A DNA stretch of 12,289 nt from Beroe ovata (GCA_946803715.1 CAMPET010000580.1:2622-14910), one strand, 5' to 3'. Shown: positions 1-9,251, counted from the stretch's first letter. Program-made: numbers and translations. Notes: generated by a model not told the origin, from the sequence alone.

Positions 1-28
1 ACACACACACACATATATATATATATAT
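1..28. repeat. AC/AT dinucleotide microsatellite
   Basis: An (AC)n run passes directly into an (AT)n run at the window edge, so its full length is unknown. It is simple-sequence DNA with no coding content. Confidence 0.95.
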
Positions 29-1170
29 CGGAATGCTCATTATGATGCTTGGGAGCGACGCTTATCGAGGCAATCACAGGGGATAGAGCGGGAGTTGCAG
101 TAATGGATATATTAGCAAGTATGCCTCGCCGTGGCCATGTTTTTAAGTGAGGTAGTTTTGAGGTAGTGCGTCAACAACGTGCATTAGTGACTACAAATTC
201 GAATAAACACAAAGCTTATAATGCTATAGTAGCAGAAATATTCAGTATGGTATATAACAAACAGCAAAACATCGTGGAGTCAAACCTCAGTTTCTCGGAT
301 CGTAATTTGTCGATGACAAGATCCACGAAGCATACAATAACTCGAGAATTTTACAGCTCCCCTGTTAAAATCCGTTATTTTCATAGCAAGTTCGACTTAA
401 CCGCCTAACTATGGACGTTTAAATGATTCGTGTATCTTACTACTTATAATTCGTCCTCATATATATATATATATATGTATGTCTGTCCGGTTTTCCTTTC
501 ATACTACGGGTCTCGAAATCTGACACCACTCGGTACCCAATCAAGCATGCTAATTGGAATGCCCATGACGCTTGACACCACTCGAAAACGGGGAGCATAT
601 TGAAGTATTGAACACCACACGTCTGACATCACTTGAGAATGGGCAGCATTTCGACATCACAAAGGAAGATTGGAGACGGGAATACTCGATTACTATCAAC
701 ACTTAAACTTAAGATACGACTATCATTGCACTAAGATTCAAGATTGTAGTGTAACGGTGAAAATAGGATAGGGCTATCAGAATAACAGAGGCCGGAGGCC
801 GCGGGTCCTGCTAGTAACATTAACTTAAATATTTAAAACTTATCAAACCACATATTTCAATCAAATTTGAGATGTAGACCCATGTGAAGTGAGGAAGTGC
901 ATTTAAACTGGTTGCGGGATTCCAACCCCCTGCAAACATGGATGAAACGAGTTTAACAGCTTATTAAACTGTTGACATATTGAACACAGATAAACTGAGT
1001 TTAACTTTGTTCAAATGTTCAATACGTCAAGATCTATTTAAAACCTAAAAGAGTCGTTTCAGAGATATTATTATATTAACTTTATAATACCGGAAACTTT
1101 CATTCTGTTATATCTTTAGTTGTCTGCCATATAATTAACATAGGGCAATGTGGATGATTCCCCAACCCAC
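29..1170. other. Spacer without recognisable gene
   Basis: I find no exon-like conserved protein segment on either strand. An 80-codon open frame at 166-408 has no recognisable family or low-complexity signature and is treated as chance. Around 515-660 there are degenerate echoes of a GACACCACTCG-like string followed by A-rich GGGGAGCAT-like text, perhaps a decayed short repeat. The stretch 1020-1140 is AT-rich and should hold the PPIL3 3' end; I see no canonical AATAAA on the minus strand there. Confidence 0.6.
459..476. repeat. AT dinucleotide microsatellite
   Basis: Nine consecutive AT units in intergenic DNA. A plain simple-sequence repeat. Confidence 0.9.
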
Positions 1171-1279
1171 ACTCTGCTATAGGATTAGCATGGATCAGAT
1201 CCCTCTATCCCCACTCTGCTATAGGATTAGCATGGATCAGATTCCTCTATCCCCACTCTGCTATAGGATTAGCATGGAT
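1171..1279. repeat. 42-bp tandem repeat (2.6 copies) spanning the PPIL3 stop codon
   Basis: Units begin at 1171 and 1213, with a partial third at 1255-1279. The two full units differ at only one base, so the duplication is recent. Read on the minus strand, the partial unit encodes the last PPIL3 residues (HANPIAE) and the stop lies just beyond, in the next unit; the two full units are then mostly 3' UTR. The period is a multiple of three, but the in-frame TAG keeps the extra copies out of the protein. Confidence 0.92.
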
Positions 1280-2139
1280 TGTTGCACGACGTATCTTGAT
1301 ATCGGTCATCGGTCTGCACTTTTCGTCAACAGGTACTTTCTCCATGTCATCTAGCACCTCCAGTCCGTTAATCACGTGACCAAACACCGTGTATTTACCG
1401 TCCAAATTTACCTGTGTGAGGAGTTGGCACGATAGTGTGATGAGTCAAACTCATTACAGGCACACAGGGTACAACTCTGAACTCCTTGAGTTGTACCTCG
1501 TGAGATGGAAATAATCATGTAGACTGTAGAGTTGAGAGTCAGTAATTGCCTGACCTGTTCAGCGTAGGTGAAGAAGAACTGGGAAGAGTTTTTGTTAGGT
1601 CCACTGTTAGCCATGCTTAACATCCCTCGCTTGGAGTGTTTAATACTCTCGTGTATTTCGTCAGGGAAGTACTTGGCATCGTCCCAACAACTCCGACCTC
1701 CTTTCCCGGTGCCAGTCGGGTCACCTGTCTGAGAGGGAATTATTGACGGCTGGTACCGTTTTGTTATAAGTGAGGGTGAGGGTTAGGGTGACTGTGAGGG
1801 AGGGGTTAAGGGCCACGGGGGTTGTAATTTTGGACTGCCCGTGATGGGATACTGTGTTGACTGATAGGGGAATGTTTTGATAATGTTGCATTCGACAACA
1901 ATCACTAGTCACTAGTCACTATATAGACACTACCTATTCGCATTTCACTGCCACAAATAACGTGGACTATAGTTGTAGGATACCTGACAGAGGAATCCCT
2001 TGATATTGCGGTGGAAGGTACAGTCGTTGTAGAAGTCACTTGCACACAAAGCAAGGAAGTTGAAGCAAGTTTTGGGGCACTCCTCACAGAATAACTCTAT
2101 CTTGATATCTCCCATGTCAGTGTGCAGAGTGACAGACAT
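1247..2139 (-). CDS. PPIL3: PPIL3-type peptidyl-prolyl cis-trans isomerase (cyclophilin), 3 exons
   Basis: A small single-domain cyclophilin that isomerises Xaa-Pro bonds; the family is associated with the spliceosome in animals. Exons on the minus strand are 2139-1984, 1728-1555 and 1411-1247. All introns are GT-AG (255 and 143 bp) in phase 0, giving 164 residues against about 161 for human PPIL3. The start [15 protein letters not shown] matches the PPIL3 N-terminus almost exactly, which fixes the ATG. Visible motifs are FHRNIKGF with the catalytic Arg, [12 protein letters not shown] opening exon 2, [15 protein letters not shown], and [15 protein letters not shown] in exon 3. The C-terminus ends [10 protein letters not shown]. 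The usual GFMVQ is GFLCQ here, a change beside the active site. There are no internal stops or frameshifts, so the gene looks functional. It lies downstream of MED4 on the same strand. Family assignment is firm; the splicing role is inferred from orthologues. Confidence 0.95.
1440..1497 (-). other. Two adjacent perfect inverted repeats in PPIL3 intron 2
   Basis: ATGAGT (1440-1445) pairs with ACTCAT (1449-1454) around a 3-nt loop. GGTACAACTC (1468-1477) pairs with GAGTTGTACC (1488-1497) around a 10-nt loop. Both fall inside the 143-bp intron, between its 5' third and the acceptor, so the pre-mRNA could form two hairpins there. Function is unknown; the second may be a remnant of a small foldback insertion. 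Confidence 0.7.
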
Positions 2140-2563
2140 GGTGAGCTACAACAATTGGGTGTCAAGTGTGGTGTCAGCTGAGAAAAAGTTATCAACATTA
2201 ATCAAAATCACTAAGTCACACGCTTAAAGTTAATATATAAAGGTAGAGAGAGAATTTGAACAGACAAGAGCATGATAAGAGAAAGATTTCGTTCGTGAAG
2301 TCATTAGAATTACATATTTCATGGAATACGAATAACCAGATCTTACGAAGTGTCAGAAATTGCCGACTTCATGAAAGTATGAAAACACCAGTAACCCACT
2401 ACCCCGTGCTCCAAGTGCTTTATCGATGATAATAGATAGTTGAGTGTAGACCGCGACACCGCGCATCCACTCTGATCTATCCTCCATTCCTCCACCCCTC
2501 ACACCCCAACTTCATGTGTGAGATGTGGGTACTAAACACTAGCTCTACGGTGGAGAATACAGA
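2140..2563. other. Intergenic spacer between MED4 (3' end) and PPIL3 (5' end)
   Basis: This 424-bp gap must carry the MED4 3' UTR and terminator and the PPIL3 promoter and 5' UTR. I see no conserved coding segment and no canonical AATAAA on the minus strand. The part near 2210-2340 is AT-rich. No specific promoter element can be assigned with confidence. Confidence 0.6.
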
Positions 2564-5500
2564 TCACGTGACATCCTCCATAGCACTGTATCCGTCCTCA
2601 TCACTACTCGAACTCATTTCCTGCTTGACCGGCAGTAGTTCTGGTCGAGTCTCCTCCACCCTTTCCCTCACAGGCTGCTGTTTCCATTGCTGCTGCTGTG
2701 ACTCTCTCTCTGCTATCACACCGTCGTCAAGCTTTGGGAGTGCTCCGCATTGAACAGCCAGCCGACCTAGTTCTCCGACCCTCATGTCTGGGGGGAGAGG
2801 GGAATGTACTAACAAATCAGTAGTGACACGTCATGTTCAAATAATGTGTTGAGAGATAATACAGGATTCCCAATCCTCAATACGGTTAACAATGGAAGTC
2901 TCGTCACAACGAACCGAGATCAGTTGGCCAGGGTCGTCTGTGATCCATTTCAGTCCAGTTGGCTGGCATCTGACTGCTGAATGAGCTGCTGATGAGGTGG
3001 GAGTAGGAGAGGAGATCCTTCACACTACATTGTCGACCCTTCACCTCAGCTGATCTCATTGTCTTCTCTGTGGCAGACGCTACAACCATCTCCAATACCT
3101 GGGAGAAATCACTCAAATTTTCATCACTCAAATTTTCATCACTCAATATTTGTATCACACAATATTTCTATCACAAAATAGCCACTGACCATGACAGGTT
3201 GTCGAAAAAGTGGACTGCTTTAAATGGATATCATTCCGGTGAATAAATGGTGTCTACTGTTTAGCCTTATAGTATGACGAAATGCAGGCTAGTTTAATCA
3301 TGTGGTTAATAATGTGGTTTGAGGTGTTATTTCAGTCCCATTGTCTCTTGACATTGTCTCTTGACAAGTTGACAATACAGAGATAAATCTGACAAGTGAC
3401 AATATTGCAAATTACCTGCTGACTTTGCCGGAGTTGCTGCTGTAACTTGTTAACCTCAGATTCCAGTCTCTGGTATTCTTGCTTCTCAGCTTCAATCTGC
3501 TTCTGTATTTCCTCTTGCTCTTCAGCTTCCTAAAGTAGAGATTACTCAAACAGACGATAGCATGGACTTTAGTTATGATGGGTATTTTGAATCAGGACTT
3601 CAGCTTTTCATAAATTCCATTGTGGGATTGGTAGCCCAAAAAAACTTAAGAATCAGAGAAATGTAACATTTTACTGAAACATCAAAACGAAGCGTTGATA
3701 TGTTTTTTGCCACACTAAAATGTTCGGACAAATGTTTAGAAGTGAATGCCATGCCCATCGTTGACCAATGCTTAATAAACACCACCCTACTTGCTCTAAT
3801 GAACAGCTGGTGTGGTGTTGGATGAGTTATTTCATTCGCATATCATGAGGCAAGCAATTTAGCTTGACTAACTATATTGTATGTTATGTAATTTATTTTA
3901 TTTATTGTTTAAAAAACTAGGTATATTGTCTTGTATAAGACGACATGAAATAATTCAATAAACGCTTATTAACAGATTTTATGTAACGCAGAAGACATTA
4001 TATTATGTTGCCGCTGCTGATACTTGCAGACTTGTTGACGGATGATGCCCATGCATCTGAGCAGCTCCATATTGTGTTTATGCTCGCAACTGATCTAGGA
4101 TGGATGGTCGCTCCATGGCATAATTCCAACCTCTCCAATGTCATAGCCCCCACACTCCTTGACCTGGCTAACAATGGTGTGACGCTGGACTACGTACAGC
4201 CAATCTACACGCCGACACGGGGAGCTATCATGACGGGCAAGTATGTCGCCAGACTGGGGCTACAGCACGCCGTCATAGGCCCGGACACGCCCTACGGACT
4301 GAAGACAAACGAGACAACCTGAAGTGATGAGGTAACTGGGCTACTCAACACACTCTGTGGGAAAGTGGCAATTAGGTCACTGTTCGTGGGACCATACTCC
4401 CGTAAAGAGAGGGTTTGACACTTTCTAAGGGTTTTATAACCTACTACTATAACACAAAGAAACTTGGTAGTGGCTTTGATTTCCGGTACAACACTCTTAA
4501 TGAATACGGAAATGACGAAGTTCTCCTCTCAGAGGATGAATCCACATACCTGCTCACAGATCGAGCTGTGGAGCTGATTGAAGCACAAGGATGAACCCGT
4601 GTTCCTGTACCTGCCATCAAGTCCCGCATCAAGACAAGGACGAGTATAACCTACGAGCTGTATTGAGGGTATTGAGGAGGAGAGAATTGTGCTCGCTATG
4701 ATATCTGCACTAGACGATGCGGTATACAAGATTGTACGGGCCCTCGAAACCTCTGGACTGTGGCTCAGTGTTCGTTTTCGTGGCGGATAATGGCGGAAAC
4801 CCAACTGTCGGACAGTATTAATACCCACTGAGAGGACGAGAGGTGCTAAGGACACATATTGAGTTATTGGGAGGGTAGAATCCGAGCAGCTGCATTCGTC
4901 CACTCGCCCCTCATCAATGGAGGTGTTGTGAGTGAGGAATTGGAAGATGGGATTGCCGGATTGGTGACCCACATTTGCCCACCTCGGCGCGTGTAGACTG
5001 ACTCTACACAATGTAACAGTACAGATCTGGGCGACATTGACGGGATGAACCAGTGGAGTGCTATTAATGAATCAGGGACGAGTAACGGAACTGGATTCCT
5101 GGCCAACACTGATCAGACAGATATGAAGTCCGCGGTTAGTGAGGGACAGTGGGAACTCCTGAAAGGGGGCCAGGGCCGAGATGGCTGGTTCCTACCTCCA
5201 GCATTCAGTGAGAGAGGTTGGCTCGCCGCCAGACTACCATGAGACAGAAGAGAAGTACGACAGAGCTTCAACTCATTAGCGATCTGTACGAGGAGAGCGA
5301 TCTTTTCGACCTTGTGGAGACATTGAAGTTACAGTTGTACCGAGAGAACATAATTTATCCTACTAATGAGGATAGTGACCGAGCTGCAAAAGCCAAAAAC
5401 TTTGGGGGTGTTTGGACTCCCTGGTTGGAATTGTTTTGATAAGCTGGAACTGGTTACACAAAAAACGCTTCTATCATCTGCAAAATGAATTGCTGAGTTA

Positions 5501-5779
5501 CCAATTAGTTTGAGGCATAAGTGCTGGTTTCAATTCTACCCTTATAGCCTTACATCCGTTTCTAGATGAATTCATTATTCAATACAGTGCTGAACAAACC
5601 TTGATGATTTCATTGATGAGATTCTGTTTCTCAATGATCTGAGCTGTCATTTGGTTGGTTGTAGTACCCGGCATCACAGGGTTAGTGGTTGTTTGAGCTT
5701 GAGCAGACTGGATGAGTATCATTACAAACTGCTGCAGCTCTGAGAGCGACATCAGTAACTTGTCTCGTGTACTTCTCAT
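2564..5779 (-). CDS. MED4: Mediator complex subunit 4, 4 exons
   Basis: A subunit of the Mediator middle module, which links transcription factors to RNA polymerase II in the nucleus. Minus-strand exons are 5779-5600, 3529-3416, 3098-2915 and 2787-2564, with GT-AG introns of 2070, 317 and 127 bp. The exons join in frame to give 233 residues (human about 270). Residues 1-60 open [15 protein letters not shown], like the human STRERLLSALEDL segment. Exon 2 is a Glu/Gln-rich coiled coil. Exon 3 carries [26 protein letters not shown] and the MED4 signature RRPWPTDL. The split Asp codon joins it to DMRVGELG in exon 4 (human PYPTDLEMRSGLLG). The tail is Gln-rich and ends with an acidic Ser stretch ([10 protein letters not shown]), as in other MED4 proteins. 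The chosen ATG is the first after an in-frame TAA; a further upstream exon cannot be excluded. Coiled-coil lengths match the human protein, so no exon seems missing. Confidence 0.9.
3108..3174. repeat. 15-16-bp tandem minisatellite in MED4 intron 2
   Basis: An ATCAC-beginning unit recurs at 3108, 3123, 3138, 3154 and 3170, with the last units more diverged. It lies just upstream, in transcript sense, of the exon 3 acceptor at 3100-3099. The open frame through it (SDENL repeats) is intronic and not part of MED4. Confidence 0.85.
4005..5440 (+). pseudogene. Arylsulfatase B-like pseudogene, intronless, inside MED4 intron 1
   Basis: Arylsulfatases remove sulfate esters from glycans in lysosomes or outside the cell. 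This copy runs opposite to MED4 and covers nearly the whole family length (about 478 codon equivalents; human ARSB has 533) without introns, but the frame shifts many times. In order I see a signal-peptide-like start ([11 protein letters not shown]); [10 protein letters not shown], for the usual [49 protein letters not shown] with a stop after it; [71 protein letters not shown]; a [10 protein letters not shown] segment near 5150; and a final [10 protein letters not shown]. The Cys of the CTPSR sulfatase motif, the formylglycine precursor, is Tyr, and the first metal-binding Asp is Thr. It cannot encode an active enzyme. Retroposition or decay of an intronless gene are both possible. Confidence 0.88.
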
Positions 5780-5799
5780 TGCAAATCTCTGTCCATGAC

Positions 5800-6305
5800 A
5801 CAGAGAAAAGAATTAGTGGGTAGAAACAAGGGACCGAATTAGTGGGGAGAAGCAAGGGAAATCAATTGAATTGAATTTACTATGCTGACGCAGACAGGTT
5901 ATTTCTAACAGATGTCACTCATGTTATGCAAAAATAATAAAGAAAGAATTTTCAACCAAATAAAAAAGTTATATTGTGAAGTCATAATGTATGTACAGTC
6001 ATATTTACATGTAGGTAACTGCAAAAATTCATCAATAGGCAACATGAGTAATGGCCCCAACAATTGAATATAGGTATCAGGTACTAAGCAAAATCAGGAT
6101 AATGTAATCAGGATAATGAAATTTTAAGTTTTAACATTTAACTGTAGGTTTTTAATTTCTGACTCAAGATGAAAAAATAGTTGTAGCAAGTTAATAAAGG
6201 TATAAAAGATGTCATAGCTGATATAAACCTCAAAATTAGGTCATGATTGATAAGCTGTAACAAATTAAATTGTCTATAAAACATTAACAACATTATTACA
6301 TTATA
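5800..6305. other. AT-rich spacer upstream of MED4
   Basis: About 500 bp of AT-rich DNA between the MED4 start and the foldback element. It should contain the MED4 promoter. I find no conserved exon, tRNA-like or repeat structure, only a short near-duplication of an ATCAGGATAAT string around 6092-6118. Confidence 0.55.
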
Positions 6306-6308
6306 TCA

Positions 6309-6477
6309 GGGGGCTGGCAAGCCCCCCGCGGCATCTGTAGCTAATGTTGAACTTGCGAGCAAAAAGGGCCCGAAGGGCCCTTTTTGCGAGCTCGGTCACC
6401 GAGGAGGCCCGAAGGGCCGACTTGGTGAGCTTTGTGCGTTTATGTAACGCGCGAAAAGCTGCGGCGCTTGCCAGACC
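6309..6477. other. GC-rich multi-hairpin foldback element
   Basis: A GC-rich island in AT-rich spacer made almost wholly of inverted repeats. An outer stem can form between CTGGCAAG (6314-6321) and CTTGCCAG (6467-6474). Inside are a 13-bp stem with a GAA triloop (6359-6387), CTCGG/CCGAG (6391-6403), GGCCC-GAA-GGGCC (6406-6418) and GTGCGTT/AACGCGC with one G-T pair (6434-6452). An alternative local hairpin GGGGGCT/AGCCCCC (6309-6326) shares bases with the outer stem, so the two are mutually exclusive. It may be a non-autonomous mobile element or a structured RNA; a 99-codon frame crosses it but its residues only mirror the palindromes. I cannot name a family. Confidence 0.7.
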
Positions 6478-7588
6478 CTACTATATGTTTTTACGGATTC
6501 GCCGGATTTCGACTACCAATTACACCGTTTCTATTTATACAATTGTTATGAAACTTTGTATTCCGTCTAATTATATCATAGAGAGGCAGCAACCAAAATT
6601 TCAAGTCAATCGGATGAAAAATGGCGAAGTTATAGCGACTTGAAATCGCCGAAATCGAGGGTGTTTGTCGTTTTTAGGGGTACGACCATATATATAGATA
6701 CATATATAGATAGATACATATATACACGGAGAGGACATTTTTTTCATCAAAAGTGACCCCTCTTTGAACGTTCATAACTTCTAGACAAAAAGAGATACAT
6801 GCAATTCCGAGCCCACATATGAAAGAAGAAAGATAGGGCNAAGCTTGCTGCATGTTGCTGCTGCTATGATAGTGTCGAAATAGTGTTCTAGTGAGTTGAA
6901 TTATTTGTTGAAAACGCTTCCAAATAACTGCTACCACAAATTTGCCGTACAAAGCATAGCTGATATTTCAGAAAGACAAATTTACGCAAAGTAGGAATGT
7001 AAATTTAAAATCCCTTTGACCTAGCAACGATAGCAAAATGTATGAATGTAAATTTTTGCAAAATGTGTACTATAATAGTCTAGCTTATTTTGCTGTGCGA
7101 AGCTTGTAAAGTAGAGGACCAATTATAGTGAGGTGTAATTATGGTGTGCTGATACTTTTTTTGAGGTTCTATATTTAAGCCAGATAATTGAAGATGCTAT
7201 GTATTTTTCAGAAATAGAAAATGGAGAGTTTTTTTTTTTATTTTTTAATGATGAAAGCGTATTTTTAATTGAAAAAAAAGAACAAGGACCGATTTCTGAA
7301 ATTTGAATCTCGGGATCTTTTCCTCTCAACCTGGTGAAATTCTGGGTGCATTTTTCCCAATTTAAGAGAAATTTCAGAGAAGATTATATCAGTGTTTGCT
7401 CCGCGATATACTAACTTTATTTGTTTTATAAAATATCTCCTTCGTTTAAGTGGATCAGATTTTCGACACTGCTCTTACTCTTTTAAGAGTGATATGACTA
7501 TTGACTATGAGATAGTTCCTTTAATGATTATCTAGTATAACGGTTTATAATTTATCGTAACTGATCGTTATGATATATTTCATAGGCT
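6478..7588. other. AT-rich spacer with microsatellite and an N
   Basis: No recognisable exon on either strand. A TATA/GATA-type microsatellite sits at about 6687-6726. An N at 6840 follows AGATAGGGC and is probably a contig join. The string GAATGTAAATTT occurs twice (near 6992 and 7043). The 160 bp after the foldback could be part of the same repeat element, but its boundary is not visible. The last part should include the 5' flank of the DGCR6-like gene. Confidence 0.55.
6687..6726. repeat. TATA/GATA-type microsatellite
   Basis: An imperfect mixture of ATAT and GATA/GATAC units, typical simple-sequence DNA. Confidence 0.85.
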
Positions 7589-8201
7589 ATGACTTCTGAT
7601 GTCAAGTACGAGTATATTCAGAGGATTACTGCAAGGAATGCATCTGCTCCAGAGTAAGTTTACTGGAAAGGGTGGTGTCAACTTTGATTACTCAATAATC
7701 ATGATCTCGCATTCCCAATCATTGATGCCTATTATTTCTAAACGATCGTCCCTATTTTCAGGGGCTGCAACCTCAGCGCTAAGTTCATCACAAACTTGGC
7801 GGAGACGCTGAGTGATGGAACTGTGTTTGGGATTATCACAGAGCTCCGAGATATCCAGCATATCAAGCTGAGTAGTCTACAGAAGGAACGAGCCGAGCTG
7901 GTCAAGAGACATCAGGTAATTGTATATGCTGGTGTCAGATGTGGCTGGTTTAATGTGGTCAGGTAATACTGACATGGTGTCAAACTGGCGATGGACTGAT
8001 GGTTGTATTGGAGTTTAGTGTCGAAGTTTTATTAAATACTTTGGTACCACTCTACCAGTCCCTTGACACCACGCCCATTGGAAGTACACCGTGTAGTGAT
8101 ATCTGGGGTTATTGACGTAACAGTATCGCAATGACGCAATTCTAATCGCGTATAACGAACCCCCTCACTCTATGATCCAGGATAAGAAGGAGCAACAGGA
8201 T
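7589..8201 (+). CDS. DGCR6: DGCR6/gonadal-like protein, 5' part, cut at an N
   Basis: Three coding exons are visible: 7589-7653, 7762-7915 and 8181-8201. The introns are GT-AG (108 and 265 bp), and the first splits a Glu codon. The protein begins MTSDVKYEYIQRI and contains NLAETLSDGTVFGIITELRDIQHIK, which is 25 residues: read as NLAETLSDGTVFG followed by IITELRDIQHIK. This matches the DGCR6 segment [23 protein letters not shown]. It then enters a charged helix (KERAELVKRHQ, DKKEQQD), as in the coiled-coil part of DGCR6. The family is homologous to Drosophila gonadal (gdl); its molecular role is poorly known. Roughly 80 of about 220 residues are present. The reading ends at N 8202, after which the sequence is unrelated element DNA, so the rest of the gene is missing. 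The ATG may be the true start, but TTCATAG just before it could be a splice acceptor. Confidence 0.75.
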
Positions 8202-8202
8202 N
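8202..8202. other. Ambiguous base, probable contig join
   Basis: A single N separates the DGCR6-like exon from Helitron-like 5' DNA. The bases after it, TGCAG, match the last half of the TGCACGTGCA palindrome that stands at the same place in copy B (10461-10470), so a contig probably ended in this repeat. Confidence 0.75.
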
Positions 8203-8449
8203 TGCAGTTTAATGCGCGCGCAATGACAGTCTGATATTGATGATATGTTTCTGTTTTGCACTGAATAATCGACCACACGGCGCACACACTGGATGAAGTG
8301 TTGCTTTGATCGTTTTCGATTTGGAATCTGGATTTAAGCTACAACGTTCCATATCCTTCACAATACGTTAGTCGTTTCATTATCACCAATGCATTGATGT
8401 TTATCGTGACTACTTGAGTACTTGACGGGCTCCCTAGTCCCTATTATAA

Positions 8450-8630
8450 TTTGGCATTCTCTCTTTTATCATTATTATGGACTCTGTGAGTCACGGCGTG
8501 CGTGTTGCTATGGTAGTGTATGAGTTGCACGTGCAAAAAGTAGAAGCCTGTAGGCTCATTTCTTGTGATGCTGTTTTGATTACGTTGCTCTCTGCGTGTT
8601 GATAGGAGAGACAAGAGTTGCACGTGCAGA
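8450..8630 (+). repeat. Palindrome-bounded 5' module M (copy A)
   Basis: The module begins around a TATTATGGACTCTGTG string and carries TGCACGTGCA at 8526-8535 and again at 8619-8628, start-to-start 93 bp. Between them lie a small inverted repeat (AGCC-TGTA-GGCT), GATTACGTTGCTCTC and GATAGGAGAG. Related modules are at 10298-10470 (same 93-bp spacing) and 10713-10897. Each TGCACGTGCA is self-complementary and contains an E-box CACGTG, so binding of a basic helix-loop-helix type factor or of the transposase is possible but unproven. Confidence 0.8.
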
Positions 8631-8861
8631 TTTATGAGCAAGCAATGACGTCCACATGCAACAGTAAATTAGAATTAGATGATGAGTCGCGTCGCGTGTC
8701 GGTGTTGTCCAATCGCTGCAACTGCGGTGTTTAAGGTCGTTGTTTAGATCTATTCAGAATCAGGTTGAGTTTGCCGGTTATCATTACTTTCTTCTTCACC
8801 TCCAATGAAAGACGTGTGTGTGTTATAAATAGTGTAGGTACATAGTGTAGATATATAATAT

Positions 8862-8898
8862 TTGCGCGCGCGCTGCTCAATTCGTTTGAGCCGCGCAA
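8862..8898. other. Bulged GC-rich hairpin, conserved in both element copies
   Basis: TTGCGCG (8862-8868) pairs with CGCGCAA (8892-8898), and GCTCAA (8875-8880) pairs with TTGAGC (8886-8891) around TTCGT, leaving a 6-nt bulge on one side. In copy B the outer arms persist at 11109-11115 and 11139-11145 while the inner pairs have decayed. The alternating CG run could also adopt Z-DNA. Confidence 0.7.
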
Positions 8899-9128
8899 CC
8901 CATAAAGCAAATATTAATTCACCTAAAAATAACTTTGTGAAGGATCTGTTATAATGCGCGTGCGCGCTTAGCATTTTAGTGCGCAATCATTCGTTTCATC
9001 ATCAAAATCTATCGTTCCACATATTCGTTGCGTTCACTTACAGTTACAGTTACAATTGTAGTTACGTTCTTCATTCATTTCTCCATTCATTTCACTAATA
9101 AAAGAAGGCGGAGAAATCATCTTATCAC

Positions 9129-9231
9129 GTGAGTGTTTCGATTATCATATTCTACATTCATTTCTATCCCATCCTCGATAATAAGAGCGTAAGACATTAT
9201 TTGATATCGCGTAGGGGTAGGTGTTGAGTAG
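9129..9231 (+). other. Candidate 5'-UTR intron, copy A
   Basis: CAC|GTGAGTG at 9129 is a good donor, and GAGTAG|GTT at 9230-9231 is a possible acceptor 20 bp before the ATG. Both are kept in copy B (11360 and 11477-11478) although the sequence between has diverged. This is inference from conserved edges only; the CACGTG could instead be a binding site. Confidence 0.4.
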
Positions 9232-9251
9232 GTTTTGCTATTTCCATAGAG

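Noticed and set aside
166-408. 80-codon open frame on the plus strand
   Set aside because: No recognisable family, AT-rich composition, no splice or conserved context; expected by chance.
1148-1354. Plus-strand frame with a repeated [14 protein letters not shown] peptide
   Set aside because: It is the antisense of PPIL3 exon 3 and the 42-bp tandem repeat.
1770-1815. Telomere-like GGTTAGGG and GGGTGAGG text
   Set aside because: Only isolated matches without a regular hexamer array; it lies in PPIL3 intron 1 and fits the pyrimidine-rich tract of the coding strand.
3600-3785. 61-codon minus-strand frame inside MED4 intron 1
   Set aside because: Not similar to MED4; coiled-coil continuity from exon 1 to exon 2 leaves no room for an extra exon, and no known transposon motif is visible.
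4529-5109. Long minus-strand frames opposite the sulfatase pseudogene
   Set aside because: Antisense shadows of the decayed sulfatase; no conserved protein.
6344-6643. 99-codon frame across the foldback
   Set aside because: Residues such as RAKRARRALFA arise from the palindromic DNA; I cannot link it to a protein family.
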